From positions 992,001 to 1,056,000 of the forward strand of contig NC_011666.1 of NCBI RefSeq assembly GCF_000021745.1: a DNA stretch of 64,000 bases, read 5' to 3'. Positions 55,732-64,000 of the stretch are shown piece after piece (the first letter of the stretch is position 1; every line of letters starts with the position of its first letter). The DNA is from Methylocella silvestris BL2. Lineage in GTDB: Bacteria > Pseudomonadota > Alphaproteobacteria > Rhizobiales > Beijerinckiaceae. The position numbers and the translations under genes are program-made. The notes beneath the pieces are model-generated. The model did not search any database. It was not told where the DNA came from and saw only the letters and a list, made by a program, of their open reading frames with translations.

Positions 55732-56880
55732 TCAGCGTGTCTCCTTGAAGGAGCCGCCTGGAGCCTCGATCAAGATCTTGGACCCCGGCCCTTCGAGCTC
55801 GGTGTAGAGCTTGCTCGAACGATAGCGCCGCACGGCGAAGCGCAGGATGACGCCAAAGGCGGCGGCGCAGGGCACGGCGATGATCAGCCCGGTAAATCCA
55901 AACAGGCTGCCAAAGGCCAGCAGCGCAAAGATCAGCCAAACGGGATGAAGGCCAACCGATCCGCCGACGAGTTTCGGCGATAGGATATTGCCTTCGAGAA
56001 ATTGGCCCGACACGACGACGCCGAGCGCCATGATCATCAGCCGCCATTCCGGCCAGCCCTGCACGATGGCGATGACGGCGGACAGGACGAGAGCGGTCAG
56101 CGAGCCGACATAGGGAATAAAGCTCAAGAACCCGGCCGTAATGCCGATCAACAGCCCGAAGTTGAGGCCGATCAGAGACAGGCCGACGCCGTACCAGAGG
56201 CCAAGAAAAAGACACACAAGCGATTGGCCGCGCAGGAAGCCGGCCAGCGCCGCGTCGATCTCGCGGGCGAGTTCGCGCACCGTGGCGCGATGGCGCAGGG
56301 GAACGAGGCTGTCGACCGTCGCGATCATCTTGTCCCAGTCGAGCAGCATGTAAAAGGCGACGACGGGCGTCAGCACGAGAAGCGACACGAGGCTGATCAG
56401 CGCGGCGCCGCTGCTCCAGATCGATTTGACGAAAGTCCCCGCCCATTGCGCCGCCTGATTGACGAGATCGCTCGTCGAACTGCGCAAATCCGCCGAGGTC
56501 TCCTTGCCGAGGCCAAGTTTTTGGAGGATCGAGCCGCCGTGGTCCTGCGCGAAACGCGCGCCGAAATCGGAGGCGAGATCTTCCAGCCGAACGGCATAGT
56601 CCGGCAGGGCCTGGAGGAAGCTCAGCAGCTGGCGCCAGAAGGCGGGCATGACGAGAACCAGGATCAGAGCAAGGATCAGGATGAAGCCCGTCATGATCAG
56701 CAGCGTCGCGCCGAGCCGGTTCAACCCCAGCCGTTCGAGCCGGTCGGCGACGGGATTGAGCAGATAGCCGAGCGCCAGAGCCGCGGCGAAAGGCAACAGC
56801 ACGCCGCTGAACAGCCACAACAGCAGCACGAATAAAACGAGCGCGCCGAGCCAGAAGCCGATCTGCCATTCGAGGCGCAT
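55732..56880 (-). CDS. AI-2E family (PerM-like) membrane transporter
   Basis: 382 residues with about eight membrane segments: N-terminal pair (about 8-40 and 63-83), a periplasmic/cytoplasmic helical middle, then the conserved C-terminal array with FIPYVGSLTALVLSAVIAIVQG and GNILSPKLVGGSVGLHPVWLI. Good ribosome site (GAGGAGA) before the ATG. In alphaproteobacteria this gene often sits just upstream of hdaA, as here. Substrate unknown; AI-2 export is not established for most members. Confidence 0.88.
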   Translation of the reverse strand: MRLEWQIGFWLGALVLFVLLLWLFSGVLLPFAAALALGYLLNPVADRLERLGLNRLGATLLIMTGFILILALILVLVMPAFWRQLLSFLQALPDYAVRLEDLASDFGARFAQDHGGSILQKLGLGKETSADLRSSTSDLVNQAAQWAGTFVKSIWSSGAALISLVSLLVLTPVVAFYMLLDWDKMIATVDSLVPLRHRATVRELAREIDAALAGFLRGQSLVCLFLGLWYGVGLSLIGLNFGLLIGITAGFLSFIPYVGSLTALVLSAVIAIVQGWPEWRLMIMALGVVVSGQFLEGNILSPKLVGGSVGLHPVWLIFALLAFGSLFGFTGLIIAVPCAAAFGVILRFAVRRYRSSKLYTELEGPGSKILIEAPGGSFKETR

Positions 56881-56972
56881 GATGTGTCTTTCTCCTCAAC
56901 GCGATGACGGCGCAAGCGACTTTTTGGCCGCCCTGTCGCATGGACGGGCCTGTCGTTTGCCTCGGCCGCAGC

Positions 56973-57521
56973 TCAGGCGCTCATATGCCGGATCCACCGA
57001 TTGAAATAGGCCCCGAGCGAGGCGAGCGCGAGCGCTGCGACGATATAGAGGGACGCGTCGAACCAGGCTCCCTTTGAGACGCCGAAGGCCTCGACGCTCA
57101 GCACGAGCGCCGCAAACAGGATCTGCGCCAGCGTGTTCAGCTTCGAGATCCAGAGCGGCCTGACCTTCAAGGGCTTGTCAAGAATGCGCGCGATCAGAAA
57201 AGCGCCGACGATCATGACGTCGCGGGCGACGACGATGATCGCGATGGTCGCCGGGATCGCGCCGACGATGGCGAGCGTCACGAAGATCGAGACGAGCAGC
57301 GCCTTGTCGGCGATCGGATCGAGATAGGCGCCGAGCTCCGTGCGCCAATTGAAGGTTTTGGCGATCCAGCCGTCGAGCCCATCGGAAATGCCGGCGACGA
57401 TGAAGGCGACGCAGGCTTCCTTCCAGCGCTGCGCCGTGATCAGCGAGATGATGACCGGCACGAGGATCAGGCGTCCGAAGGTGATCAGATTGGGCAGGCT
57501 GCCGAAATTGTGGAAATCCAT
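56973..57521 (-). CDS. CDP-alcohol phosphatidyltransferase (PgsA-like)
   Basis: 182 residues from the ATG at 57521. The CDP-alcohol motif is visible from DGLDGWIAKTFNWR to LGAYLDPIADK (D-G-x2-D-G-x2-A-x9-G-x3-D-x3-D), with Lys in place of the usual Arg after Ala. About five membrane helices. Likely phosphatidylglycerol-phosphate or related phospholipid synthase. First gene of the perM-like/hdaA group, divergent from purM. Confidence 0.85.
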   Translation of the reverse strand: MDFHNFGSLPNLITFGRLILVPVIISLITAQRWKEACVAFIVAGISDGLDGWIAKTFNWRTELGAYLDPIADKALLVSIFVTLAIVGAIPATIAIIVVARDVMIVGAFLIARILDKPLKVRPLWISKLNTLAQILFAALVLSVEAFGVSKGAWFDASLYIVAALALASLGAYFNRWIRHMSA

Positions 57522-57683
57522 GCGCTTTTTCGGTGAGCTCCTCGTTGGGCCAAACCTATCATGCGGCGAGGCAAAATCACATGGCAAGCCGGCTTGCCGC
57601 CCGACTTGGCGCCCGACCTGGCCGCCTGCTTGCGTTGGCGCGCCGGAGAGGCTAGCCGTGGACCCTCACAGGCCGGACGGACG

Positions 57684-58745
57684 ATGACCGACGAAACCAA
57701 GCTTACCTATGCCGACGCCGGCGTCGATATCGACGCCGGCAACGCCATGGTCGAGGCGATCAAGCCGCTCGTCCGGGCGACGCGCCGGCGCGGCGCCGAC
57801 GCCGAGATCGGCGGCTTCGGCGGATTGTTCGATCTCAAGGCCGCAGGCTTTACCGATCCCATCCTCGTCGCCGCCAATGACGGCGTCGGCACCAAGGTGC
57901 GGATCGCGATCGAGACCGGCGCGCATGACACGATTGGGATCGATCTCGTCGCCATGTGCGTCAATGATCTGATCGTCCAGGGCGCCGAGCCGCTGTTCTT
58001 TCTGGACTATTACGCGAGCGGCAAGCTCGATGGCGCCGCGGCCGCCGCCGTCGTCAAGGGCATCGCGAACGGCTGCATCGAGGCCGGCGCCGCCCTGATC
58101 GGCGGCGAGACCGCGGAGATGCCGGGGCTCTACGCCGGCGCCGATTATGATCTTGCCGGATTCGCCGTCGGCGCGGTCGAGCGCGGCGCTCTGCTGCCGC
58201 GGAGCGATATCGCGGCGGGCGATGTTCTGCTCGGGCTCGCCTCCTCCGGCGCCCACTCCAATGGATTTTCGCTGATCCGCAAGATCGTCGCGGCGCAAAA
58301 ACTCGGCTGGGACGCGCCCGCGCCCTACGCGCCCGGCCAAAGCCTCGGCGCGGCGTTGCTCACGCCGACGCGCATCTATGTCAAAACGCTGCTGCCGCTG
58401 CTGCGGGCCCAGGCGGGAATTAAAGGGCTCGCCCATATCACCGGCGGCGGCTTTCCCGACAATCTGCCGCGCGTGCTGCCGCAGGGCCTTGGCGTCGAGG
58501 TCGATCTCTCGGCGATCGCGGTCCCGCCCGTGTTCGCGTGGCTGGCTGAGGCCGGACATGTCAGCGCGGCCGAAATGCTGCGCACGTTCAACTGCGGCGT
58601 CGGCATGGCGCTGATCTGCGCGGAAGCGGACGCCGGCGCGCTTCTCGCGAGTCTACGGGCAGCCGGCGAGCAGCCAGTCGCGCTCGGCCGCGTGACTCCG
58701 GCCGGGGCCGAACGCGTGACCTATTCCGGGCGCCTTTCGCTTTGA
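57684..58745 (+). CDS. purM: Phosphoribosylformylglycinamidine cyclo-ligase (PurM)
   Basis: 353 residues from the ATG at 57684. It forms AIR in purine synthesis. Family motifs: [37 protein letters not shown] (ATP/metal), [11 protein letters not shown] and [18 protein letters not shown]. Full length. The next gene is purN, 13 bases downstream. Confidence 0.96.
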   Translation: MTDETKLTYADAGVDIDAGNAMVEAIKPLVRATRRRGADAEIGGFGGLFDLKAAGFTDPILVAANDGVGTKVRIAIETGAHDTIGIDLVAMCVNDLIVQGAEPLFFLDYYASGKLDGAAAAAVVKGIANGCIEAGAALIGGETAEMPGLYAGADYDLAGFAVGAVERGALLPRSDIAAGDVLLGLASSGAHSNGFSLIRKIVAAQKLGWDAPAPYAPGQSLGAALLTPTRIYVKTLLPLLRAQAGIKGLAHITGGGFPDNLPRVLPQGLGVEVDLSAIAVPPVFAWLAEAGHVSAAEMLRTFNCGVGMALICAEADAGALLASLRAAGEQPVALGRVTPAGAERVTYSGRLSL

Positions 58746-58758
58746 CGAGTTTTTCGCT

Positions 58759-59415
58759 TTGACGACATGGCGCAAGCGCACGGCCGTGCTGATTTCGGGG
58801 CGCGGCTCCAACATGCAGGCGCTGGTTGAGCGCGCGCGCGAGCCGTCCTTTCCGGCCGAAATCGCGCTGGTGCTGTCGAACCGGCCCGAGGCGGCTGGCC
58901 TCTCCTTCGCCAAATCGCAGGGCGTCGCCTGCGCCGCCGTCGACCATAAGATCTACGCTGGGCGCGAAGAATTCGAGCGCTCGATGCAGGCGCTGCTCGA
59001 TCTGCATCGGATCGAACTCATCTGCCTTGCCGGCTTCATGCGGCTGCTGACGCCCTGGTTCATCGGGCAATGGCGCGGGCGCATGCTCAACATCCACCCC
59101 GCTTTGCTGCCCGCCTATCGCGGCCTCAACACGCATGAGCGGGCGCTCGCCGACGGCGTCAAGATTCACGGCTGCACAGCGCATTTCGTCGTTCCGGCGA
59201 TGGATGAGGGTCCCATCGTCGCGCAGGCGGCCGTCGCCGTGCTTGACGGCGATACGCCGGCGACATTGGCGGCGCGCGTGCTGGAGCAGGAGCATCTGAT
59301 CTATCCGGCGGCGCTGGAGAGGCTGGCGGGCGGCTCGCTGCACATCCTCGGCAATCGGGTGTTTTGCGACGACGAAACAGAGGCGCCGGCGGCGCTGCGC
59401 AATCCCGCCGACTAG
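58759..59415 (+). CDS. purN: Phosphoribosylglycinamide formyltransferase (PurN)
   Basis: 218 residues from the TTG at 58759, giving the standard opening ...RTAVLISGRGSNMQAL. The catalytic Asn/His/Asp are visible: N111 and H113 (LNIHPALLPAYRG) and D149 (AMDEGPIV). Transfers a formyl group from 10-formyl-tetrahydrofolate to GAR. Coupled with purM in one transcript. No ATG or GTG offers a better start before the conserved motif. Confidence 0.95.
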   Translation: MTTWRKRTAVLISGRGSNMQALVERAREPSFPAEIALVLSNRPEAAGLSFAKSQGVACAAVDHKIYAGREEFERSMQALLDLHRIELICLAGFMRLLTPWFIGQWRGRMLNIHPALLPAYRGLNTHERALADGVKIHGCTAHFVVPAMDEGPIVAQAAVAVLDGDTPATLAARVLEQEHLIYPAALERLAGGSLHILGNRVFCDDETEAPAALRNPAD

Positions 59416-59428
59416 AAAGGCTGACGCC

Positions 59429-59734
59429 TCAGCTTTGGCCGAGCTTTGCGGCCAGCACGTCCACTTTTTCGATGCGTGGCGGTTCAGCCAGCAATTCTCC
59501 GGCGCGCGCCATCAAAGCTGCGGCGATCGCGCCATTGAGATGCGCCTCGCGCCCATGCTCGTTGGCGAAGGCGTCGAAGATGCCGAAGCTTTGCGGCCCG
59601 AAACGCAGAGCGAACCAGACTGAGGTCTCCGGCTCCGCATTGGCGAGCTGCAAACCGCCTTCCAGAAATGTCTGCAAGGCCTCAGCCTGCCCGGGCTTGG
59701 CTTCGAGACGCACAAACAAAGCGAGACTGACCAT
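59429..59734 (-). CDS. Antibiotic biosynthesis monooxygenase (ABM) domain protein
   Basis: 101 residues, one ABM ferredoxin-like fold: MVSLALFVRLEAKPGQAEALQTFLEGGL, then ETSVWFALRFGPQSFGIFDAFANEHGREAHLNG. Such single-domain proteins are often quinol monooxygenases or heme-related enzymes, or have unknown function. Convergent with purN by 13 bases. Confidence 0.82.
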   Translation of the reverse strand: MVSLALFVRLEAKPGQAEALQTFLEGGLQLANAEPETSVWFALRFGPQSFGIFDAFANEHGREAHLNGAIAAALMARAGELLAEPPRIEKVDVLAAKLGQS

Positions 59735-59837
59735 TTTGCTTTCCTTCTTGCAGCAAATGAAACGAACCCTCCTTTTCTAAGCCAATGCGAACCCTTTGCC
59801 GCTTGGCGGGATCGCCAATATTGTTATCATTCTCGCC

Positions 59838-60860
59838 ATGATCATCTATCTTCTGGCGCTGGACGGCGTATTCGACACGGGTCTTGCCGCGCTGCTCGAC
59901 GCCTTCGGGGCCGCAAACGACCTGGCGGCCACAGCGGACGTTGCGTCGCCGCCCTTCACGGTCCGCATCGTCGGCGTCCGCAAGCGCGTGAAAACGGCTC
60001 AAGGCCTCATTGTTCCCGTCAGACAGTTTAAGGATTTGCCGCCGCCGGACCTCGTCATCGTTCCGGCGCTCGGAGCGAAGACGCCCGAAACTCTGCTGGC
60101 CGCCCTGGAGCGCAAAGACGTCGCCGAGGCGCGCCGGCTCCTGCGCGCCTTTGCCGGACAAGGCGTCGAGATCGCAGCGGCCTGCACGGCCACTTTTCTG
60201 CTGGCCGGGGCCGGGCTGCTCGACGGGCTGCCAGCGACGACGAGCTGGTGGCTCGCGCCTCTGTTTCGCGCCCGCTATCCGCAGGTCGATCTCGACGAGT
60301 CGCGCATGATCGTGGAAACCCGGCGCCGGATGACGGCGGGAGCAGCGCTCGGCCATCTGGATCTTGCTTTGCGCGTGATCCGCCGCGCGAGTCCGGCGCT
60401 CGCGGCCATCACAGGGAAATATCTACTGGCCGATCCGCGGCCGTCGCAGGCCGCCTTCATCGTCCCGGATCACCTCGCGCATAACGACCCGATCGTCGAG
60501 CGTTTCGAACGATGGGCGCGAAGCCATATCGCCGATGGCTTTTCACTCAGCGCGGCGGCGCTCGCCGTTGGCTCAAGCGAGCGCACCCTGGCGCGACGGC
60601 TGCGCAGCGTCCTCGGCCGATCTCCCTTGTCGTTTTTCCAGGATTTGCGCGTCGAGCGCGCCACGCATCTTCTGCAGACGACGAGCGACAGCGTCGAGCA
60701 GATCGCGGCGCAGGTCGGCTATGCCGATGGCGTCACCTTGCGCACGCTGTTGAGGCGCAGGACAGGCCGCAGCGCGCGCGACCTGCGACTGCGCGACGCG
60801 TCGCAAGAACCGGCATCGCGGCGCCACGCACAAGGCAATCCACTGTCGGCGTATATTTGA
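59838..60860 (+). CDS. GlxA-type AraC regulator (DJ-1/PfpI domain plus HTH)
   Basis: 340 residues from the ATG at 59838 (a TTG at 59796 would add 14 residues). The N-terminal DJ-1/PfpI-like domain (about 1-170: LLALDGVFDTGLAALLDAFGAAN and GQGVEIAAACTATFLLAGAGLL) keeps a Cys in AAACTATF but likely no catalysis. The C-terminal AraC HTH (about 220-315) reads RSPLSFFQDLRVERATHLLQTTSDSVEQIAAQVGYADGVTLR. May control the sulfonate-binding protein gene 67 bases downstream, or another target. Confidence 0.85.
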   Translation: MIIYLLALDGVFDTGLAALLDAFGAANDLAATADVASPPFTVRIVGVRKRVKTAQGLIVPVRQFKDLPPPDLVIVPALGAKTPETLLAALERKDVAEARRLLRAFAGQGVEIAAACTATFLLAGAGLLDGLPATTSWWLAPLFRARYPQVDLDESRMIVETRRRMTAGAALGHLDLALRVIRRASPALAAITGKYLLADPRPSQAAFIVPDHLAHNDPIVERFERWARSHIADGFSLSAAALAVGSSERTLARRLRSVLGRSPLSFFQDLRVERATHLLQTTSDSVEQIAAQVGYADGVTLRTLLRRRTGRSARDLRLRDASQEPASRRHAQGNPLSAYI

Positions 60861-60927
60861 CAGTCTCTATAGACTAAGATTTCTTGAGGCCGCCTCGCCC
60901 CACCGCGCGACGACAAGGAATCCGCCC

Positions 60928-61872
60928 ATGCACCGCCGACATTTTCTCAGCGCCGCCCTTGGCGGAGCGATCGCCGCGCTGGCCATCGAAGCGAAAGCCG
61001 CCGAGCTGAAGGAAATCCGTATCGGATTTCAAAAGGCGGGCGTCCTGTTCGCGTTCAAACAGCGCCGCACGCTGGAGATTGCATTCGAACCGCAGAACAT
61101 CGCCATCAAATGGATCGAATTTCCATTCGGGCCGCCGATCCTCGAGGCGCTCGCGACAGGCAGCGTCGATTTCGGCTTCACCGGCGACGCCCCGCCGATC
61201 TTCTCGCAGGCGGCGGGGGCCGATCTGCTTTATGTCGCAGCTCTGCCGAGAAATTCGATCGAGGGAATCGTCGTGCGCGCGGATTCGGCGATCCGAGCCA
61301 TCGCCGATCTCAAGGGCAAGGCGATCGCCATTCCGAAGGGTTCGAGCGCGCATAACATGACGATCGCCGCGCTGGAGACGGTCGGGCTTTCGTTCAACGA
61401 TATCAAGCCGGTCTATCTCGCCCCGGCCGATGGATTCGCCGCCTTTTCGCGCGGCAGCGTCGACGCCTGGACGATCTGGGATCCCTATTTCGCGCTCGCC
61501 CAAAAGGCCGGCGCGCGCGTCGTCGCGCTGAACACCGAGGTCGAACAGCCCTCGCAATTCTTCCTCGCCGCCAAAAGCTTCGCGCAGGCCCATCCGCAGA
61601 CGCTGACCAAGCTCATCGACGTCTTCGCCCGTGAGCTTGCCTGGGCCCGCGCGCATCGCCCCGAACTGGCGCAGGCCATCCACGATGCAACAGGCATCGA
61701 TCAAGAAGCGATTCTCAAGGCCGTGCAGCGCGCGGACCTCGACGTCGTCCCGCTGAATGAGCAGATCGTCGCCAATCAGCAAGCCGCGGCGGATCGCTTT
61801 TTCAGGGCCGGGCTCATTCCAAAGCAAATCGCCGTTCGCGACATCATCTGGACCTGGACGCCAAGCTCCTGA
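60928..61872 (+). CDS. Aliphatic sulfonate ABC transporter substrate-binding protein (SsuA-like)
   Basis: 314 residues. A signal peptide ends IEAKAAELK. The periplasmic binding fold of the NMT1/SsuA/TauA family is visible: LKEIRIGFQKAGVLFAFKQ, SVDFGFTGDAPPIFSQAAGADLLYVA, DAWTIWDPYFALAQ. Sulfonates or related substrates are likely ligands. No permease or ATPase lies next to it, so it is an orphan that must use a transporter elsewhere. Confidence 0.85.
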   Translation: MHRRHFLSAALGGAIAALAIEAKAAELKEIRIGFQKAGVLFAFKQRRTLEIAFEPQNIAIKWIEFPFGPPILEALATGSVDFGFTGDAPPIFSQAAGADLLYVAALPRNSIEGIVVRADSAIRAIADLKGKAIAIPKGSSAHNMTIAALETVGLSFNDIKPVYLAPADGFAAFSRGSVDAWTIWDPYFALAQKAGARVVALNTEVEQPSQFFLAAKSFAQAHPQTLTKLIDVFARELAWARAHRPELAQAIHDATGIDQEAILKAVQRADLDVVPLNEQIVANQQAAADRFFRAGLIPKQIAVRDIIWTWTPSS

Positions 61873-61927
61873 GCGCGGTTTGAAAACGTCCGGGCCCTCC
61901 GGAAGCCTCGGCGAGCCCGGCTATCCG

Positions 61928-62350
61928 TCAACCGACGATCTCGTTGCCCGAAAACCATTGCGCGATCTCGATCGCCGCCGTTTCCGACGCGTCGGAGCCA
62001 TGGCCCGAATTTTCCCCGACCGACAGCGCGAACTCCTTGCGGATCGTGCCCGGCGCCGCCTTGGCCGGATCGGTCGCGCCGAGGACGTCACGATAGGCCT
62101 TGATGGCGTTCTCGCCTTCCAGCACCTGCACGACGACCGGGCCGCTGATCATGGTGTCGACCAACGCGCCAAAGAAGGGGCGCTCCTTGTGCACGGCATA
62201 AAAGGTTTCGGCCTGCGGCCGAGTGATCTGCACGCGCTTCTGGGCGATGATGCGCAGTCCCGCCTTTTCGATCAGCGCATTGATCGCGCCGGTCAGATTG
62301 CGCCGAGTCGCGTCGGGCTTGATGATGGAGAAGGTGCGTTCGATCGCCAT
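61928..62350 (-). CDS. ndk: Nucleoside diphosphate kinase
   Basis: 140 residues. The nucleoside diphosphate kinase signature [13 protein letters not shown] carries the phosphohistidine H117, and the N-terminal segment [15 protein letters not shown] is typical. Balances NTP pools. Starts with ATG at 62350 on the minus strand, and diverges from oxyR. Full-length enzyme. Confidence 0.97.
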   Translation of the reverse strand: MAIERTFSIIKPDATRRNLTGAINALIEKAGLRIIAQKRVQITRPQAETFYAVHKERPFFGALVDTMISGPVVVQVLEGENAIKAYRDVLGATDPAKAAPGTIRKEFALSVGENSGHGSDASETAAIEIAQWFSGNEIVG

Positions 62351-62488
62351 AAGCGAAAAATCCTTGGGAAGCCGGGGAAATTGAGGAGGGAAATTCGAGG
62401 GCGCTTATAGAGGCGCGCCGCCCCGGCCGCAAGCCGCCGCGCTCACGCCGTCATTGTATTGGCAGGTCAGGATTGATATTCGAGTGGC

Positions 62489-63406
62489 ATGAACCTGCGC
62501 GACCTTCGCTACATCATCAAAGTCGCCGATCTCAAACATTTTGGCCGCGCCGCCGCCGCCTGCCACGTCAGTCAGCCGACGCTGAGCGGCCAGATCCTGA
62601 AGCTTGAGGAAGAGCTCGGCGTCGCCATTTTCGAGCGCGTTGGCAAATCGCTGACGACGACCGCCGCTGGCGACCTCATCCTTGCCCATGCGCGACGCGC
62701 GGTCGCCGCCGCCGACGACCTTCTCGCCTGCGCCAAGGCGAGCCGCGATCCGATGCTGGGCCCCCTGCGCCTTGGCGTGATCCCGACGCTCGCGCCTTAT
62801 CTGATGCCCTTCGTGCTGCCGCTTGCGAGAGCGGCCATGCCGCTGACGCCGCTGGCGCTGGTCGAGGATCTGACCGAGCGGCTGATCGACCTCGTCGCCC
62901 AAGGCGAGCTCGACGCGGCGCTGATCGCCTCCGACCCCGATAATGAGGCGCTGTCGATCATCGAATTATTCGAAGAGCCATTTTTCCTCGTGCTCGCGCG
63001 CGACAATCCGCTCGCGGCGCAAAATGAAGTGAACGCTGCGGCGATCGACCCGCAGCAGCTGCTTCTGCTCGCCGACGGCCACTGCTTGCGCGATCAGGCG
63101 CTCGACCTCTGTTCGAGCCCGCGGCGCAACGAAGGCGATTTGACCGACATGCGGGCGACCAGCCTGCAGACGCTGCTTCATATGGCGGCGGCGGGCTATG
63201 GCATGACGCTGATCCCAGCCCTGGCGCTGATCGAGGAGCCGCGCCTGCCCGGCGACCTGACGGCGCGCCGGCTGACCGGGCCGCATACGTCGCGGACGAT
63301 TCGTCTGGTGTCGCGGCCGACCCATCCGCGCCGCGTAGCCATCGACGAATTGGCGCGGCTGATCGTCAAGGGCATTCCGGACAAGCTGACCGCCCTGTCA
63401 AAATGA
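62489..63406 (+). CDS. oxyR: Hydrogen peroxide-inducible regulator OxyR
   Basis: 305 residues, LysR family. The N-terminal HTH reads RDLRYIIKVADLKHFGRAAAACHVSQPTLSGQILKLEEELG. The two redox cysteines are at C199 and C208 (GHCLRDQALDLC), the same numbers as in E. coli, so peroxide sensing by disulfide is expected. It lies convergent with ahpD across 86 bases, a common peroxide-defence pair. Confidence 0.95.
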   Translation: MNLRDLRYIIKVADLKHFGRAAAACHVSQPTLSGQILKLEEELGVAIFERVGKSLTTTAAGDLILAHARRAVAAADDLLACAKASRDPMLGPLRLGVIPTLAPYLMPFVLPLARAAMPLTPLALVEDLTERLIDLVAQGELDAALIASDPDNEALSIIELFEEPFFLVLARDNPLAAQNEVNAAAIDPQQLLLLADGHCLRDQALDLCSSPRRNEGDLTDMRATSLQTLLHMAAAGYGMTLIPALALIEEPRLPGDLTARRLTGPHTSRTIRLVSRPTHPRRVAIDELARLIVKGIPDKLTALSK

Positions 63407-63425
63407 ACGCCCCGCAAACGCAAGA

Positions 63426-63455
63426 AGCCCGCTCAACCTTACGGTCCAGCGGGCT
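63426..63455. terminator. Hairpin between convergent oxyR and ahpD
   Basis: AGCCCGCT (63426-63433) pairs with AGCGGGCT (63448-63455) around a 14-base loop. The minus strand then reads TTCTTGCG. It probably ends transcription from both sides, though no strong T tract is present. Confidence 0.45.
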
Positions 63456-63492
63456 CCATGCTTGAGTTAATGTCTTACGTAAAGCGTGCGTC

Positions 63493-64000
63493 TTAAGCGA
63501 AGGCCGGCAGCTGCGCCGCCTCGAGAGCGATCGCCGCCGATTGCACGATGGCGGCGAAACGCACCGCCGTCTGGATGACCTCCTGGGTCACGCCGGCGTC
63601 GGCAAGAACCTTCTCATGCGCGTCGATGCACATGCCGCAGCCGTTGATCGCCGAAACGGCGAGGCACCAAAGCTCGAAATCGGTCTTCGGCACGCCGGGA
63701 GAGCCGATCACGCCCATGCGCAGCTTCGCCGGCATGGTTTTGTAGACCGGATTCGAGGCGAGATGAACAAAGCGATAATAAACGTTGTTCATCCCCATGA
63801 TCGTCGCCGCGGCGCGCGCGGCGTCGCGCGCTTCGGGCGTCAGATGCGAGGCGGCCTCGCGATCGAAAGCGGCCGCCACCTCGGCGTTCCGGCTGGCGAG
63901 GGCGCAGGCGAGCAGCAGACCATATTTTGTCTGCTCCTTGAGACTGTCGTCATTCGCGATGGAGCCGAGGTTAAGTCGCACATCCTTCGCGAAATCAGGA
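63493..64000 (-). CDS. ahpD: Alkyl hydroperoxidase AhpD, 5' end cut by window edge
   Basis: Open from the window edge to the stop at 63493; the visible minus-strand start runs [14 protein letters not shown], in frame, so the true start lies beyond base 64000. The AhpD catalytic motif is visible in [15 protein letters not shown] with the CxxC pair and His relay, and the family helix [11 protein letters not shown]. It reduces AhpC with lipoyl electrons. An internal GTG at 63981 should not be taken as the start. Confidence 0.9.
   Translation of the reverse strand, partial: PDFAKDVRLNLGSIANDDSLKEQTKYGLLLACALASRNAEVAAAFDREAASHLTPEARDAARAAATIMGMNNVYYRFVHLASNPVYKTMPAKLRMGVIGSPGVPKTDFELWCLAVSAINGCGMCIDAHEKVLADAGVTQEVIQTAVRFAAIVQSAAIALEAAQLPAFA

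Overview
The window is a GC-rich chromosomal segment of an alphaproteobacterium, most likely Hyphomicrobiales. A Beijerinckiaceae-type genome is a guess from overall gene style, not something proven here. Supporting signs are an HdaA-type DnaA regulator, a Tol operon of alphaproteobacterial style, a GlcG/EcsC/CsbD complement, a sigma-EcfG-type promoter and a CtrA-type box. Genes are densely packed, with many ATGA/GTGA/TGATG overlaps and several TTG or GTG starts. I see no insertion sequence, prophage, CRISPR array or rRNA. The only tRNA found is tRNA-Gly(TCC).

Layout. (1) 1-1.5 kb: the 3' part of an unknown gene, a small membrane-anchored protein gene that looks frameshifted, and tRNA-Gly. 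(2) 1.5-14 kb: a complete type II secretion locus in two divergent arms. The minus arm is gspD, a short prepilin peptidase and a Sel1-repeat protein. The plus arm is gspE-F-G-H-I-J-K-L-M and a GspN-like gene. (3) 14-18.5 kb: the convergent tol operon (ybgC, tolQ, tolR, tolA, tolB), with an apparent one-base frameshift in tolB at an A7 run and no pal in the window. (4) 18.7-26.6 kb: housekeeping and single genes (gpsA, an EVE protein, an esterase-like hydrolase, an AmpH-like protein, a chagasin-like inhibitor, a Rieske protein, ahcY, a cupin, ohr). (5) 26.8-33.5 kb: a glycan assembly/export region with a GT4 glycosyltransferase, a sulfotransferase, a DxD glycosyltransferase, a lone LptF-like permease, a ModE-type winged helix and a Wzt/Wzm-type ABC exporter. 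(6) 33.7-43.4 kb: CsbD with a sigma-EcfG promoter, a GlcG-like protein, a dienelactone hydrolase, an RND efflux pair, a thioredoxin/CcdA pair, and an MFS transporter with its XRE-cupin regulator. (7) 44.2-54.4 kb: a metallophosphoesterase coupled to a glycosyltransferase, an HtrA-like protease, a DEAD-box helicase with a strongly structured leader, a TonB-dependent receptor, a VOC protein, a BTLCP peptidase, and an EcsC protein preceded by a CtrA-type box. (8) 54.4-64 kb: hdaA, perM-like and pgsA-like genes diverging from purMN; then an ABM protein, a GlxA-type regulator, an orphan sulfonate-binding protein, ndk, oxyR and a truncated ahpD.

Much of the window serves the cell envelope: secretion, Tol energy transduction, glycan export, efflux, outer-membrane uptake and envelope proteolysis. 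The rest is purine synthesis, the methylation cycle, replication control and peroxide defence. I found no clearly novel multi-gene system. The best leads are the two frameshifts, the T2SS locus with its Sel1 partner and long Gly/Ser insert in the secretin, the lone LptF-like gene in a sulfated-glycan neighbourhood, the structured helicase leader, and the promoter/operator motifs listed under findings.
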